From Actinia tenebrosa (lineage: Eukaryota; Cnidaria; Anthozoa; Actiniaria; Actiniidae), in assembly GCF_009602425.1 (NCBI RefSeq), contig NW_022261461.1, forward strand, positions 10,526 through 74,525: a stretch of DNA of 64,000 bases. The letters are read 5' to 3'. Of the stretch, positions 16,472-27,351 are shown piece after piece (the stretch's first letter is position 1; each line of letters begins with the position of its first letter). A program made the position numbers and the translations under genes. The notes below the pieces were generated by a model. The model was given only the letters and a program-made list of their open reading frames with translations. It searched no databases and had not been told where the DNA came from.

Positions 16472-18117
16472 TTAAACCTGACATTCGCTGTTTGCATAAA
16501 GGGCTATAATCTTGTTTGTATATGGCTTCTCATTGCGCTTGAACTGAACATCTGTGGTGTCAATACCAAAATGGTGGCATATTTGCTTCAACATTGCGAT
16601 GGCAAAAGTCTCCAGTTTTGACTTTGATGCCAAATCACAATTGTAATATGTTGGAAGACCAGTGGGTGCTTTACGGACGGCTTTACGAATTCTTCAATCT
16701 CAAGTACTGATGAATGGCGTTTTCCAGTTCGTCAGGGGTATAATCATCGACATCGTCCTTTGGATCTGGACTTGGAAGCTTCTTCTTTTTAGCTACGCGT
16801 GGTGATGCTTGCTTGTCAAGAATTCGTCGCTGTTGAACAGTCCATTGCCGTTGATGTGCTTTGCTGTCATCATGGCTCTAGCAACTGACAAGTCTTTCTG
16901 CTTTTGGAAGAATCTTTTTTTACCTTCTAGTGAAGATCTTAGGGGCCATCCCATTGGCAAGGTTTCTTTCTTGTTTTGTGCTGTCGTTCTTCTGTATACT
17001 GGCATCTAAATGGGGGATCCCAATGAACTGTCCTTCCAATTTTTCTGCGTAACAGTGTCGCAAAAATGGTCTCCCGCTCAAAGCAAAATGGTGTTTTCCA
17101 CAATCTAGATACTGTTCAAGATAAGAATGTCTCCAGAACATCATCGTACACCCTTCTTCAGGACAGGTAAACAGTGCACTTGGCTCTCTAGCTTCTGTCG
17201 TTATTACTGATTCAACGGATTTGGGAGTTTTAGATTTGATCTGTGTAAATTGACTATCACTGGTTTCAATCAACGTCAGGGATGGTATCTGTGACTCGGT
17301 AGGTAGTTGTAGATCTTTGGATGATAGAAGTTTACCTGGTCCAATTCAGTATGCCTTCCAGATACGAATCCCATCTTCACTATACTCTACTTTACATAGA
17401 TGAGAATATGTGGACCACGTAGCGCTTATGAAATACATGAAGATATAGAAATAAAGATAAGTTATAGTGCTTGCGAACGAGGTTATTCCGGGCGAAAGCC
17501 CTTGGAATTAAATTCGGAAAAATTAATTTCCGACCTCGCTGGGAATCGAACCCACATATTTGACTGACACCATCCAGTTTCAATATTGGCATATCTGGGA
17601 CGACGGGGGGTCCAGAGAGGGTGACGCCCACAGCAGGAATTCCGTCTGACGATAAGATGTTTTTTATATGCTCAGGAGAAATGTTATCATTGCCTTCATT
17701 GAGATGGATTCTTATATGGGACTTGATGGTAGCAGCCTTTCTATTACAGGCTCCCTATCCTCCCTGTCGATCTGAGAAGTCCATGCGCTTGATTGCAACA
17801 CCATGGCAACGGCCTAATAATGATTTTGCATAAAAAATGCTCGGACCGTTGCGATTGCATCCAGGGCGTAGTCCTGACGGCTGGTAAGAAACTTAGCATA
17901 GTTTGGGCATGATGACCATAAGCCTTTCAATGACATCTGACATGATAGCTAGAATGACAACGTATTCCCGACTGCATGACTCAAAGATGTGACCATCTAA
18001 TTGACCATCTTTGCCTCGTTTAGCCAGGTATTTTTGAGCACATCATGACAAGTAGGAATTGACAATTTCAGTAATTTTTTCTTAATATTCCCCATTCTTG
18101 GGTTTATTATTTGCCAT
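16472..18117 (-). pseudogene. Decayed transposon gene with DDE-like motif and C2H2 finger
   Basis: Read leftward on the minus strand, with at least four stops or frameshifts, the fragments are as follows. An N-terminal piece contains AKRGKDGQLDGHIFESCSRE. Then LLGRCHGVAIKRMDFSDRQG, and GACNRKAATIKSHIRIHLNE. Next EYSEDGIRIWKAY and a C2H2 finger FTCPEEGCTMMFWRHSYLEQ followed by CGKHHFAL. A basic tract AKKKKLPSPDPKDD follows. The last piece contains TYYNCDLASKSKLETFAIAM and ends NSECQV. From memory, this order of motifs occurs in a large set of uncharacterised anthozoan proteins. The FSD...G.GACDR..A.IK block resembles the last catalytic segment of DDE transposases, which is an inference. A SINE interrupts the gene at 17399-17553. 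Confidence 0.65.
17394..17558 (-). mobile_element. 155-bp SINE fragment nested in the transposon gene
   Basis: The insert spans 17399-17553 and is flanked by TATGT direct repeats (17394-17398 and 17554-17558). On the minus strand it starts at a perfect polymerase III B box, GGTTCGATTCC, so the A-box half is missing (5' truncated). Removing the insert rejoins the reading frame smoothly from DGVSQI into VEYSEDG, which confirms the junctions. It is a different family from the SINE at 5596-5792. Confidence 0.75.
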
Positions 18118-18299
18118 GTAATTCAAGATGCAAGATCTTCAAATTAGAAATTAGCCTCAGGTATCAGCAAGATAGCCAAGTGCTTTTTTTTCCCCCTTCT
18201 TTTCTTATTATATAGTCTCATATACACCTGGTTGCGGGAGGGTCGTCGTGTGGGGGGGGGTAGGGGGTGGGTGGGGGGTTGGAGGGGGTATTGATGGTT

Positions 18300-18440
18300 T
18301 GGCGGGGAGGGGATTTGATATGTATATATATTTTACTATTATTCATAATATTATTCTATCTTGTATATATTTTAACGAGGGCCACCTGAAAATTATCATT
18401 TATGGTAACGGTGTTGCCCTGTCTAATAAAGTTGTTATTG

Positions 18441-18477
<37 letters not shown>

Positions 18478-18497
18478 CATTATTATTATTATTAAGT
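18300..18497 (+). mobile_element. LINE 3' tail ending in a TTA microsatellite
   Basis: AACGAGGGCCACCTGAAAAT, followed by GTTGCCCTGTCTAATAAAGT and then (TTA)n, has the look of the 3' untranslated end of a non-LTR retrotransposon. Only the tail is present, as expected after 5' truncation. It sits between the decayed gene and the right arm. A G-rich tract (18250-18312) precedes it. Family not assigned. Confidence 0.5.
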
Positions 18498-18602
18498 AAC
18501 TAAAATGCTATGGTACATTTTCGTTCAATATATTTGTCAGGCCAACAACTTCGTAGTCAGTTTGTTATTGCTTCCCAAATCGAATCAAAACCTGTAAGCC
18601 CG

Positions 18603-19627
18603 CTATATTTAGCTTTTCACACCTACTCCTTCCCCCCACGGGACGATAGGTCACGCAATCAATAGTACTGATCCCAAGTTCCGATAACGTATTACAACTC
18701 AGTTTCTAAAAATGGAAGTAAAACTGTTTAGAACCAGCAAGAAAACATGTAAAGCAAGTAGGAAGCGTCTTTCTGTAATATTGCTTTGAAATTAGTCGAA
18801 TTGTAGGAGTGTTTTCAGATCAAAAAACATATTTTGAAATCTACTCGTTGAAAGCACTATGCTAATTAGAAACTGGGTAGTTCTCACTCAAAGTAAATAA
18901 AAGGAAATCTCGATTCTTAAGCTTTGATATTTTGAAGTTCACTCAAAGAAACACTTAGAAAGTCGTTGGAAATTAAAACCTGTCCGTTTTAGCAAAATTA
19001 TAGACTGATTTTTGCCCTAATTTCAAAGGCTCCAAACACGATGTTTTCAAGTCACGGGGCGGATTCTTCTAAAAACCAGCATTATTCAATCGCTTGTTTG
19101 GACCGCTGTGGAAATTTCCCCAAACTAATTTTGATGGAACTTTTAAGATCCATATTAANTTGCTTAGAATCCGAAGTTTTGAAAGATTCTGAATTATACC
19201 ACATGTAGAATGTATTTTTTGAAATTGTGTGCCGGAGCGAAGTTGTTGAAGACGGAAATTATAGCGAGTTTGACGGACCTCTAAAAAAATAAATAATTAA
19301 CCCATGAGCCTAAAATTGCTTGAAAATGTTCAAGAATAGTTGAAGAACGAATATCTCAATTTTAAAAGGTTGAAAAATGTGTTGCGACTTTACAGGATAA
19401 CGTTAAAGACACCCCTAAAATGGCTTTCATTTCTAGCCGTCTTGAGCCCGAGATCCGACGGACCGGTTTTTCGATTTTTCTCAGCGATAATTTTTTTTTT
19501 GAAGAAATAAAACCCACCACGTTTACTTACTCACTAATACCTAACTCTGGACCAAAAATAAAGAAAATCGATTTTTTACTGTTGCCGCCGATTCTTTATT
19601 TGGCTCGATATTAGTGGACAGTCGCTC
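18603..19627 (-). repeat. Right terminal inverted repeat (1025 bp)
   Basis: Mirror of 15212-16227. The only block difference noticed by eye is at about 19586-19603. There this arm reads GCCGATTCTTTATTTGGCTC and the left arm has a shorter, different stretch. Near identity over 1 kb points to a recent insertion, gene conversion, or assembly copying. Confidence 0.85.
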
Positions 19628-19631
19628 TTAA

Positions 19632-21380
19632 ACTGATCTGCGCATAATCTTTACGCAGACGCTCGCAAGCGCAAAATTGAGCACTCGAGTGTTACTCGTC
19701 AGCGTCAGAGCTGGGGATCTTTGAAGTCAAAAACTAGAGGAAAAGTTTTCACCTCAGTTTCCATGACCGACCATACCTATGGATGACAAGTAAGTTGTGA
19801 ATCTACTGAAGTCTTTTCAAAATTTAACGAATATCTTTAACCCGTGGTATCTCTGGTCGGTTTTTCCCATTCATTAAAAATTAACTTCTAAATTCCACAT
19901 TCAATGTTTAATTGAGCTTTGATTGCATGCTATCTCTGTCGTAATTTATGCTTGCTCTGTTTATGTGATATGAGAAGAAGTGAAAATAAGATTTATTTTA
20001 GTTTGATTTGTTTGATTTTATTCATTTTAGTTTCTACTCGAACAAGCGGTGAATCCTAAATCTACTAAACTCGATTGTAGCTGTAGTAAATAGTGTAGTC
20101 AGTGAAGCAAAATACTATGCCACGCTACTAACAATACTTTTAATATTGAGATTAGTCTTATAAATACATAGACTATTCTTAAGCTTGTCAATTAATAGCT
20201 TTAAAATGACATTTTTCAGTACGTATCCCTGGAGAGAGAGACGGCATGCTACCGTAAAATCCTGGTTATAAGCCTATTGAACAAATCTATTTTTTCTCAC
20301 GTTTATGGCGTCGATGACACTTGAAAAACAATACATGAAATAACCCGTTTTGTCTTTATCCCACGTTCTTGTTCTTTCCGTTCATAACTCTCCCAAGAGA
20401 CCATGTTCTCAAGATCCCCCTGAGTATTAGCCCACCCGGTTATAAACCCATGAAAAAAACGTTAACGACTGATTGCAGGGCAAGACAGTTTGCAGGGCTT
20501 TGGCAGGATTTTACGGTACTTTGACCCGTGTTGCGATTCCATTTGTTATAGAATCCTAAAGAATTTTGCATGACATGTAACTACTAGTTATTTTACTCTT
20601 AAAAAGTTAACTTTTTCTCTGCTAGACTACCAGTTCTCAAAGGCATCCCCCGCGAAATACTATATATGTGAAAAGCAGAAAAACCTCATTATAAAACATT
20701 ACTTTGGAGCTATCTTTTCGAGCTCTTTTACGAGTTACACAAGGTAATAAATCGGCTAACAATATCCTGGTATTAAATGTAGTGAGGCCAAAGGTTATTT
20801 TATCAAGTGGTCTGGAAGAACTGTGAGACAATAGTCGATGTAAAAATAGAATGAGATGGTCTTGTCATCGTGATACAGTGGTGCTTCTAACAAGCCTTCT
20901 AACGAGCCGATCATTTTTACCGCCAAATCAAGGTGACCTAAAAAGACAAACAAAAATTTTAGTCTGGACGAGAAGAGGTCAGCTCCGCGACATATATATA
21001 ATGATTAGCTGAATATCAAAATGGCGCAAAGGATGGCTGCTTTGGTTCCGCGTATGTTGCATACCAAAACTGAAATGCACTATGGGCGTTGTGAATGTAA
21101 TCAGCGAAAGGTCACAACGATGTGGGACTTTCCCAAACTTTGTCTGCATGCGCGTTTTTCTGATATACATGTTATGTCTGCTTAAATTCCTTACATATAA
21201 ATATGATACTGTTGCGGGCTTGGTATATCATCATCGCGCGTTTTGTCAAGTTGAAGCAATGATAAACGCAGGAGCTACGAAATAATTTGCTGTTCCCACA
21301 CGCTCATGTCCCCCTTTACATACCTCACCGCATTGGATATTTCTCTTGGACTGTTCGAACCGAGTCGGATCAGCGTATAA
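19632..21380. other. Intergenic region between transposon and kinase gene
   Basis: No gene is supported. ATGACCGACCATACCTATGG near 19765, followed by GACAAGTAAG, looks like a start codon and donor, but nothing downstream could be matched to it. The stretch also carries a small TIR element at 20250-20518. The last part should contain the 3' UTR of the minus-strand kinase. Confidence 0.4.
20250..20518. mobile_element. Small TIR element
   Basis: Ends are TACCGTAAAATCCTG and its exact mirror CAGGATTTTACGGTA, 269 bp apart. GGTTATAA-type blocks repeat inside each end. TA at both termini is compatible with a mariner-type target, but this is uncertain. It encodes nothing. Confidence 0.6.
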
Positions 21381-24300
21381 TCAGTTCACGTTGTTGTTGC
21401 GCGCCTTCACTATCAAGGGGATCAGGGCAGCTGGTGGTGGGGCTTTGATCAGAAACGGATGCGTTAGAAGCATATACGAGTGCCATCGATGTTTCTGGCG
21501 AAGCTTAAGAGTATTGCTTATGAATTCAACTGCTTCTTGTGAATAAGAGTTTTGATTGGTTAATAGCCTGATCCCCTGAGACGCATTTCTTTTCATTGCC
21601 CGATCGTAGCTTAGACTGCAATGCGGTACAGTGCCTTGTAGTAGTTCAATTAGGCTTATACCCGTCGCCCATACGTCAACCTATCACAGATAAAAAGTAC
21701 AATTATATGTATTTAGTGTTGAGAACTTTCTGTTAGTACTCCAAGAAATTAAATAGTCTTCCGCAAGAGTAAGCTGCAGGTCATAATTAAGTGAACATAA
21801 CTAAAGGTTTTATTATTCACTGGGATATTGTGAATATAAGGATAAAGCCGAGTGCTATCTTGTCAACAAAAATCTTGAAAGTGAGCATTTTGATCAATAT
21901 CATTAACATTGTGAAAATACATTAGTTTTTTTTCTTATATTATTGCGTAAAATACGACGCTTGATTTGTTGGTTCACGAGATCCCAGTTTAAAGTTACTT
22001 TTACTCCATAAGGCTTGCGGGAAACGAGTTCAGGCGCCATGTAATGAGGTGTGCCTTGCCGTAAGTGTTTGTATTTGCGTAGATCTTCCTCCTTCATGCT
22101 TAACCCAAAGTCCGTGATCTTTATTTGTCCAGATAAAGTGTAAAGGATGTTGGGACATTTTATATCACCATGAAGAATTTGTAAACTGTGGATATATTCC
22201 AAGCCACTGAAAATTTGTTTGGCGATACAGGAAATGTCGTTTTCTGTAACTGCTTTTGTGCGAGCTAGTCGATAAATGGGACCACCGCTAATGTATTCCA
22301 GTACAAGATTAAAGTTTTCGCCCTCAGGATAATAGTTCTCCATTTTTACTATGTTCAGATGGCTCAATTGTTTGTGTATGTTTGCTTCTCTTGGTACTAG
22401 GTTTTCGGAAAATCGTTTGACTTTCTTAGATTGAATTTCTTTGATGGCTACGATTTTGTTAGTTGTCCAGTCTAGGGCTTTATATACTTTGCCAAATCCA
22501 CCTTTTCCTATTTCAACTTTGTTGGTAAATCGGTGAGGTAGTGGTACATGCCCTTGAACCAAAGTCTGAAAACATCAAACCACACCGTCAAAATGCAAAC
22601 TAGTTTTAAAATAAAGCATCCTAGGTTTATGAGGTTAATAATACGTTTGGAGCAAAACCCATTTTCAGAACATCGGTAACTCGCGTGAACATATCACATA
22701 ACTATTAGGTTTTTAGTTTTCTACAGCGTTAGGTTGGAGATGGGACAGGGTCCCCTTGCCCTCCTGGTTACGCCCCTGTAACGATCCTTATACCTTGTAA
22801 ACACTTTAAAAATTAAAGTACTGTAAGATGTACTCAATCTGTTGTATATCATGTACTCACCGACAGATCTCGTACAGCTTTATTAGATGTAGAATAGGAT
22901 ATATTATTGGCTTTGTCCTTTTGGGAACAATCCATTGCCTCATCAACCTGTTTGGACTGTTTCGATCCCACGGATGTTTGGCGGAGAGACAGGCTTGTAG
23001 GCAAAGAGGTGGTAGCCTTGATAAGTAATAAGTCTTTTCCAGCATGACTTTTCTTTTCAGTTTTCGCACGGCTACTTCTGCTGTAAAAAGTAGAGTAAAT
23101 TGTTAACCACATGAAACTTTATTTAATTTTCACTTTAATTACTTTTTTCAGATTATAAAAGTTTTTTGTTTTTGCCATTGCACAGAATACAACGAAACTG
23201 AACAGTGTTCAACATCAACAGGGTTGATAGAACCTGTCATGTTTGGCCAACACTTTATTTAACACTGAAATGATTTTCCTTTGCTTTTATGAATTGATTG
23301 TGGCTCAGTTGTTTATGTACGGAATACTAAGGGGACAGATGGAGCTTGTTCTATTTATTAATGCTAGCATCCAGTCCTTAGTAAATATCTGGTCCACCTA
23401 AAGTCTCCTAAACGTATACCCTACTACCATGTAAAGCCAATAACATGATACTCTACTCCGACTATCGATACTTATGTCGAAAGACTATTGCTAATGGACT
23501 ACTTCTTCGACGATACGGCGTCCACGAGGCAAAACGAAACAAAGATGACAGAAAATATATAGATCGTCGTGTTTGTCTTTCCGTTTATGGGTAAAGGTGA
23601 TCGATATGTGCCGCCTTAATTCGTTTCTTTTGTATTCTCTTGTGAACAACATTACTGTAACAAAGCTTTAGTTGCCCCCATGGACGATCCATAATGCCTT
23701 GCGATTCAAGATGGCCGCCGCATCGTGGAAGTATTCCATTATCATAACTTAATGCAAACGTAAGTCAGGTGTAATACTTACCGTTTAATCCAATACATTG
23801 CAATGATGACAAATAGAATCATACAGGGTAGAAGTGCAAGCACAGGCGAAAACGATCGTTGAGGAACCACCCTCAGTGATAAAGCGGTACAGTTATTTAC
23901 CGTGTTAATATTTTTTAACACAGGGGGAGGAGAATACAATCTACAGACTTTGGTACCTGTGTTTTAAAAAGAAAAGTTACAGGTTTTAAAAAAGCAAAGA
24001 ACTATATGCTATTATAAGCCTTGGAAAGCGCATGCACAGCCTTTAAAATAGTATCGCATGCCTATGTTCATAGAAAGCTATAATTACTACCTTCTCTTGA
24101 TGACATTGAATCAAACATCGTTGATTTTCTATGTATTTGGAAGTTTGAAAAAACATTTTTGAGCTTTAGTTGTGGTTCTTGATCTACCTTCTTTTTAGAA
24201 AAAGAGTGACCTGTAACAAAAACAAAAAGCTTGATTAATTTAACGGAGGTCGAAAAAATCAAATTAAAAAGCTGCCAGGAATAATTCTAACCTTTTAGAA

Positions 24301-24572
24301 TAACTGCTATTTCTGTTGAATTATTTGTTTGCTGTGAAGCTGTAATAAGATTGGATCCTGTGGTAAAGAGAAAACGGAATTCGGTTTTAGCAGCAGCTGA
24401 CTTCCAACTGTCTCTTCCAACTGAATACAAATATTTTCTCACCCAACGTACCATTTCTCTGGAATGCAATCCGGTCGAACCGTAAAAGATCATAATCTGG
24501 AAAATAAAACTTGACAACAATCAGGCCCGTGAATCCGGAAACAAAAATAGCCGATAAAATAAGGAAGATCAT
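21381..24572 (-). CDS. Single-pass membrane serine/threonine kinase, MAP3K/STE-like
   Basis: Predicted type I membrane kinase of 525 residues in seven exons (24572-24443, 24357-24292, 24210-24091, 23956-23782, 23080-22861, 22565-21999, 21680-21381). The frame stays open across every junction. A hydrophobic start (MIFLILSAIFVSGFTGLIVV) acts as signal peptide or anchor. A short ~115-residue outer region is followed by a transmembrane helix (PVLALLPCMILFVIIAMYW, about 142-160), a ~75-residue basic juxtamembrane segment and a full kinase domain. Visible motifs are GKGGFGKVY, VAIKEI, the catalytic loop HGDIKCPNIL, DFGLS, GTPHYMAPEL and DVWATGISLIELLQG. All residues needed for catalysis are present, but HRD is changed to HGD, as in some MAP3K-type kinases such as NIK. 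Ligand and pathway are unknown. The first intron is short (85 bp), so the 5' end is the least certain part. Confidence 0.75.
22733..22785. repeat. hAT-like terminus fragment in a kinase intron
   Basis: On the minus strand this reads CAGGGGCGTAACCAGGAGGG followed by a C/G-rich block. It resembles the termini of the element at 318-486. Only one end is recognisable. Confidence 0.35.
23707..23719 (+). promoter_or_regulatory. YY1-type motif in a kinase intron
   Basis: CAAGATGGCCGCC lies on the plus strand, opposite the kinase, in the intron between the transmembrane exon and the juxtamembrane exon. It resembles the start-codon motif of PSMC5. The ATG reads only a short frame here, so it may be an antisense promoter or part of a repeat. 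Confidence 0.3.
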
Positions 24573-25429
24573 TTTTTTTCGATTAGCGCTTCCAAATGCA
24601 AGTTATCGTATTTGATTTCTTTGTAATTAGAAACAATTATATTGTGACGTATTCGATAATTGCGTGATGTCATAGATGATCACGAAATGTAGGGAAACGA
24701 CAAAAATGATATGAATGACGTTTATGATCGATAGACGAAATAAAAAGTACTGCAAAACTTACAGAAATATTTGAAACAAATGACCATTTATGTAACATGT
24801 ATTTATTAATATCAAAGATCCATGATATATTACACGAGATTTAGTGCGCGCGAGCCTGTGTGCGTGTAGACTCGGACCCAGATTCTTCCTGCTTGTTGTC
24901 GTCAGAGCCTTGTAAGACAATCTTATCAGCGCCAGCCCGCTGATCAAAAAGCTGAAGACTCGGGGTTAGATTGATATTGAACTGAAATATTTAAAAAATA
25001 AAGCTAAAGTAAAATTTTGAATTAATATGAAAAAAATATTGATGATGTTGTGAGTCCGAAGGTGCGAATCTCCAAAGAAGGTCTGTTACGTTTGTGTATT
25101 CATTTTTATAGAAAATAATAATTTGAACAAAATAATGGCAAAATCAAAATAGTGAGTAGACATTGCTCAATTTGGGTTTCTTAATCCAACCCCTAGCTTC
25201 CTATGGTCCCCACTTCTCCGTTCCCAGTCAACCTCAATGATCCGCACTCTCGAATTGGGCTACCTTTGTAGTTGGTACCAGGATTGGCCGTGAATAATAT
25301 TACATGATTTAGAAAATGGCGGATGAAAGGGAAGAAAATATAAGTCAAACTCGAACTGATTTAGTCCAGTAAAATACATTTATTTAGATAATAATAACAA
25401 GGATCTTCTTTACAAAGTCTTTAACACTG
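24573..25429. other. Divergent intergenic region, kinase and hydroxylase
   Basis: The two flanking genes point away from each other with 857 bp between start codons, so a shared promoter region is possible. A small CpG-bearing stretch (TAGTGCGCGCGAGCCTGTGT, near 24843) stands out in AT-rich surroundings. GAAAATGGCGGATG near 25313 is another ATGGCGGA site. No exon is supported. Confidence 0.4.
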
Positions 25430-26501
25430 ATGAAGAACTACTGTTTCTTGCATATTTCTATATTTTTTGCACTTTTAGTTCAAAGCAAATTTGATTCTTG
25501 TGTTTTGTATAATCCGTTCTCATGGAATCCGTTTAAAGACCAAGGTACGTTACGAAAATAGAATATTTTTGGTCCATTCATTCACATTTTGATATCAAAG
25601 TTTTAAAATTTAGCCACTCTTTTTAATATTTTAAGTAATCATTTTTGCTATTTTTAAGATTTCATTCGTTCACTCGTTCATTTGTTCATTTGTTCATTCA
25701 TTCATTCATTCGTTCACCTTAATTATCCATTTCTTGATTCACCGATTTTCATAGATGTCCTTGATTTTTACTAATATATAGTTTATTATTTTTTTGTAAA
25801 TTACATTTTCAGATAAATTCTGTCTATTATCCAAGGAGAATTTGAAACCAAAGTACATTGAATTATCCAAATTTCCTAAAATTCACCTGTATAAAAGCTG
25901 CATATCAGAAAAGCAAAGAAAAGAGCTATTAAGCCTTGCAGCTCAAAGACTTTCATCTGAAACAGACAGTGGCTTTTCATCCTCATTGTATCTAAGAGAT
26001 ACAGGTGATGCAGAATTACCAATTTTAAAAGAAATTGCAAAATTAGCTGGAAACTTATCTGGACTACCATGGAATAATGCAGAACCTATTTCATTGACCA
26101 AGTATACATTGAAGCAAAACTATGGTCTTCACTACGATTCAGGTTTCTTAATGAATGGCAAAAGGACCAACAGAAAAGCAACAGTTTTGCTGTATTTGAA
26201 TAATGTTAAAAAAGGAGGAGAAACAGTATTTCCATTTGCCACAAATCAAACAGATTCTATAGAACATAACCAGGTGGAAAGGAAACCTATTCAAGAAGTG
26301 TGTGCAAGTGAAAGAGGAGTAAAGATACCTCCAGTACTTGGCTCATGTGTTGTATTCTATAGTCATTTAGATGAGGCATCTCAAGTAGATCCCTTGTCAT
26401 TACATGGTTCCTGTCCAGTTCTCTCTGGTGAAAAGTGGATTGCACAAATGTGGGTTCGTGGAAAAATAGAAAATGAGAAGGATACTTTCTGGAAAGATTA
26501 A
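25430..26501 (+). CDS. Secreted prolyl-4-hydroxylase-like 2-oxoglutarate/Fe(II) dioxygenase
   Basis: Two exons (25430-25544, 25813-26501) give 267 residues. Exon 1 encodes a signal peptide (CFLHISIFFALLVQS), so the protein should enter the secretory pathway. The catalytic part is a double-stranded beta-helix dioxygenase. The first iron ligands are in LHYDSG (His and Asp). VLLYLNNVKKGGETVFP is the hallmark strand of the P4H alpha family. The distal iron His is in LHGSCPV and the 2-oxoglutarate-binding Lys in GEKWIAQMWVR. At this length it is the catalytic domain alone, without the N-terminal peptide-binding and dimerisation domains of collagen P4H alpha (over 500 residues). The substrate could be a collagen-like or other secreted protein, but this is not known. 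No ER-retention signal is seen; the end is DTFWKD. Confidence 0.85.
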
Positions 26502-26531
26502 TTAATCAATTTTAATTGTAATATTTATTGA

Positions 26532-26537
26532 AATAAA
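26532..26537 (+). terminator. Polyadenylation signal of the hydroxylase gene
   Basis: AATAAA starts 31 bases after the stop codon, a short but plausible 3' UTR. The cleavage site itself is not visible. Confidence 0.55.
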
Positions 26538-26756
26538 TAATTTTTGATAGCTAGGGGCAGAATGCATGTTGGAAGTTGAACATGTTTCTCACAAAGTTTA
26601 CGAAAAATAAAAAAATAAAAATTTTTACTTAAAGTTCAATAAAATTACAAATTAATTAGAAATTATGATCAATATTAAATGCTACATCTAATTGGATTTA
26701 CCACTTTGTATATAGTGGACGGAAAAACAAATGGGTTTTGCAAGGCTATCGATAGA

Positions 26757-26916
26757 TAGGATTAGGATTTAGAAGTTGATTTTTGTGGAGGGAGTAAAAA
26801 CTGAAGAACCTAGATGGAGAAAAAACTCTTGAAGCTACAGAATAGAACCAACAAACAATCCAGCTACATATACTCATATACAACACCAAGCCTGGTGGGA
26901 CTCAAACCTGGGTTGT
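26757..26916 (-). mobile_element. tRNA-derived SINE copy
   Basis: Same family as 5596-5792. On the minus strand a B-box-like GGTTTGAGTCC lies near the 5' end, and the body ends in AAATCAACTTCTAAATCC-type sequence. It is diverged, and the A-box end is missing or unreadable. Confidence 0.65.
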
Positions 26917-27351
26917 CTCTCTTTCTTTTTTTTTTTTTTTGGAAAATTCGAAATTTTACGAAGATTGGATAGGTGGAATGCTATGGCCTTTTGTCACCCC
27001 CCCTCCCCCCTACCCCTTGTCCAAAAATCATGCTACCAAGTACTTATTGTAGTAAGGGCCTTTTCCAACAAACTAAAGAATAACTGGGAAATGCCACTTG
27101 TGGTTTGAAATAGAAAAACTTGATTTTGGCAAAAAATAACAATTTCTTTGTTTCCCCCATTCTATTTGTCTCTTAAGCCTGATTTTGTATCATTCTCTTT
27201 GTTCAGCAGAAAAACCGTTCGTGAATGTAGCTGATTTTGCTCGTGCCCAGATGCTATTACCTACCCGACCCACCCGACCCTCAACGCAGATAGATGATTG
27301 AAACCACAGGGTACCCAAATGCATTGAAACAACAGGTCGGCCAAATCCAAG
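26917..27351. other. Acyl-CoA dehydrogenase upstream region
   Basis: Holds a poly-T run next to the SINE and a C-rich tract (26996-27018). The dehydrogenase start is in CCAAGATGGC (27347-27356), a YY1-like initiator context similar to that of PSMC5. No other gene is seen. Confidence 0.5.

Larger units (their letters stand above)
15208..19631. mobile_element. 4.4 kb DNA transposon, ~1 kb terminal inverted repeats, TTAA target duplication
   Basis: The element proper is 15212-19627. TTAA flanks both ends (15208-15211 and 19628-19631), and the termini are GAGCGACTGTCCACTAATAT and its mirror. The arms (15212-16227 and 18603-19627) look nearly identical by eye, with one clear difference close to the outer end. 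Between them lie a decayed minus-strand gene (16472-18117), a G/T-rich minisatellite, a SINE and a LINE tail. TTAA duplications with purine-first ends are known for Kolobok, and TTAA also for piggyBac. Kolobok-like is my preferred label, but the transposase evidence does not settle it. The internal gene is broken in several places, so this copy is non-autonomous. Confidence 0.8.

Noticed and set aside
17530-17553. tRNA gene suggested by a perfect B box
   Set aside because: No A box or acceptor stem is present upstream. Flanking TATGT repeats show a truncated SINE.
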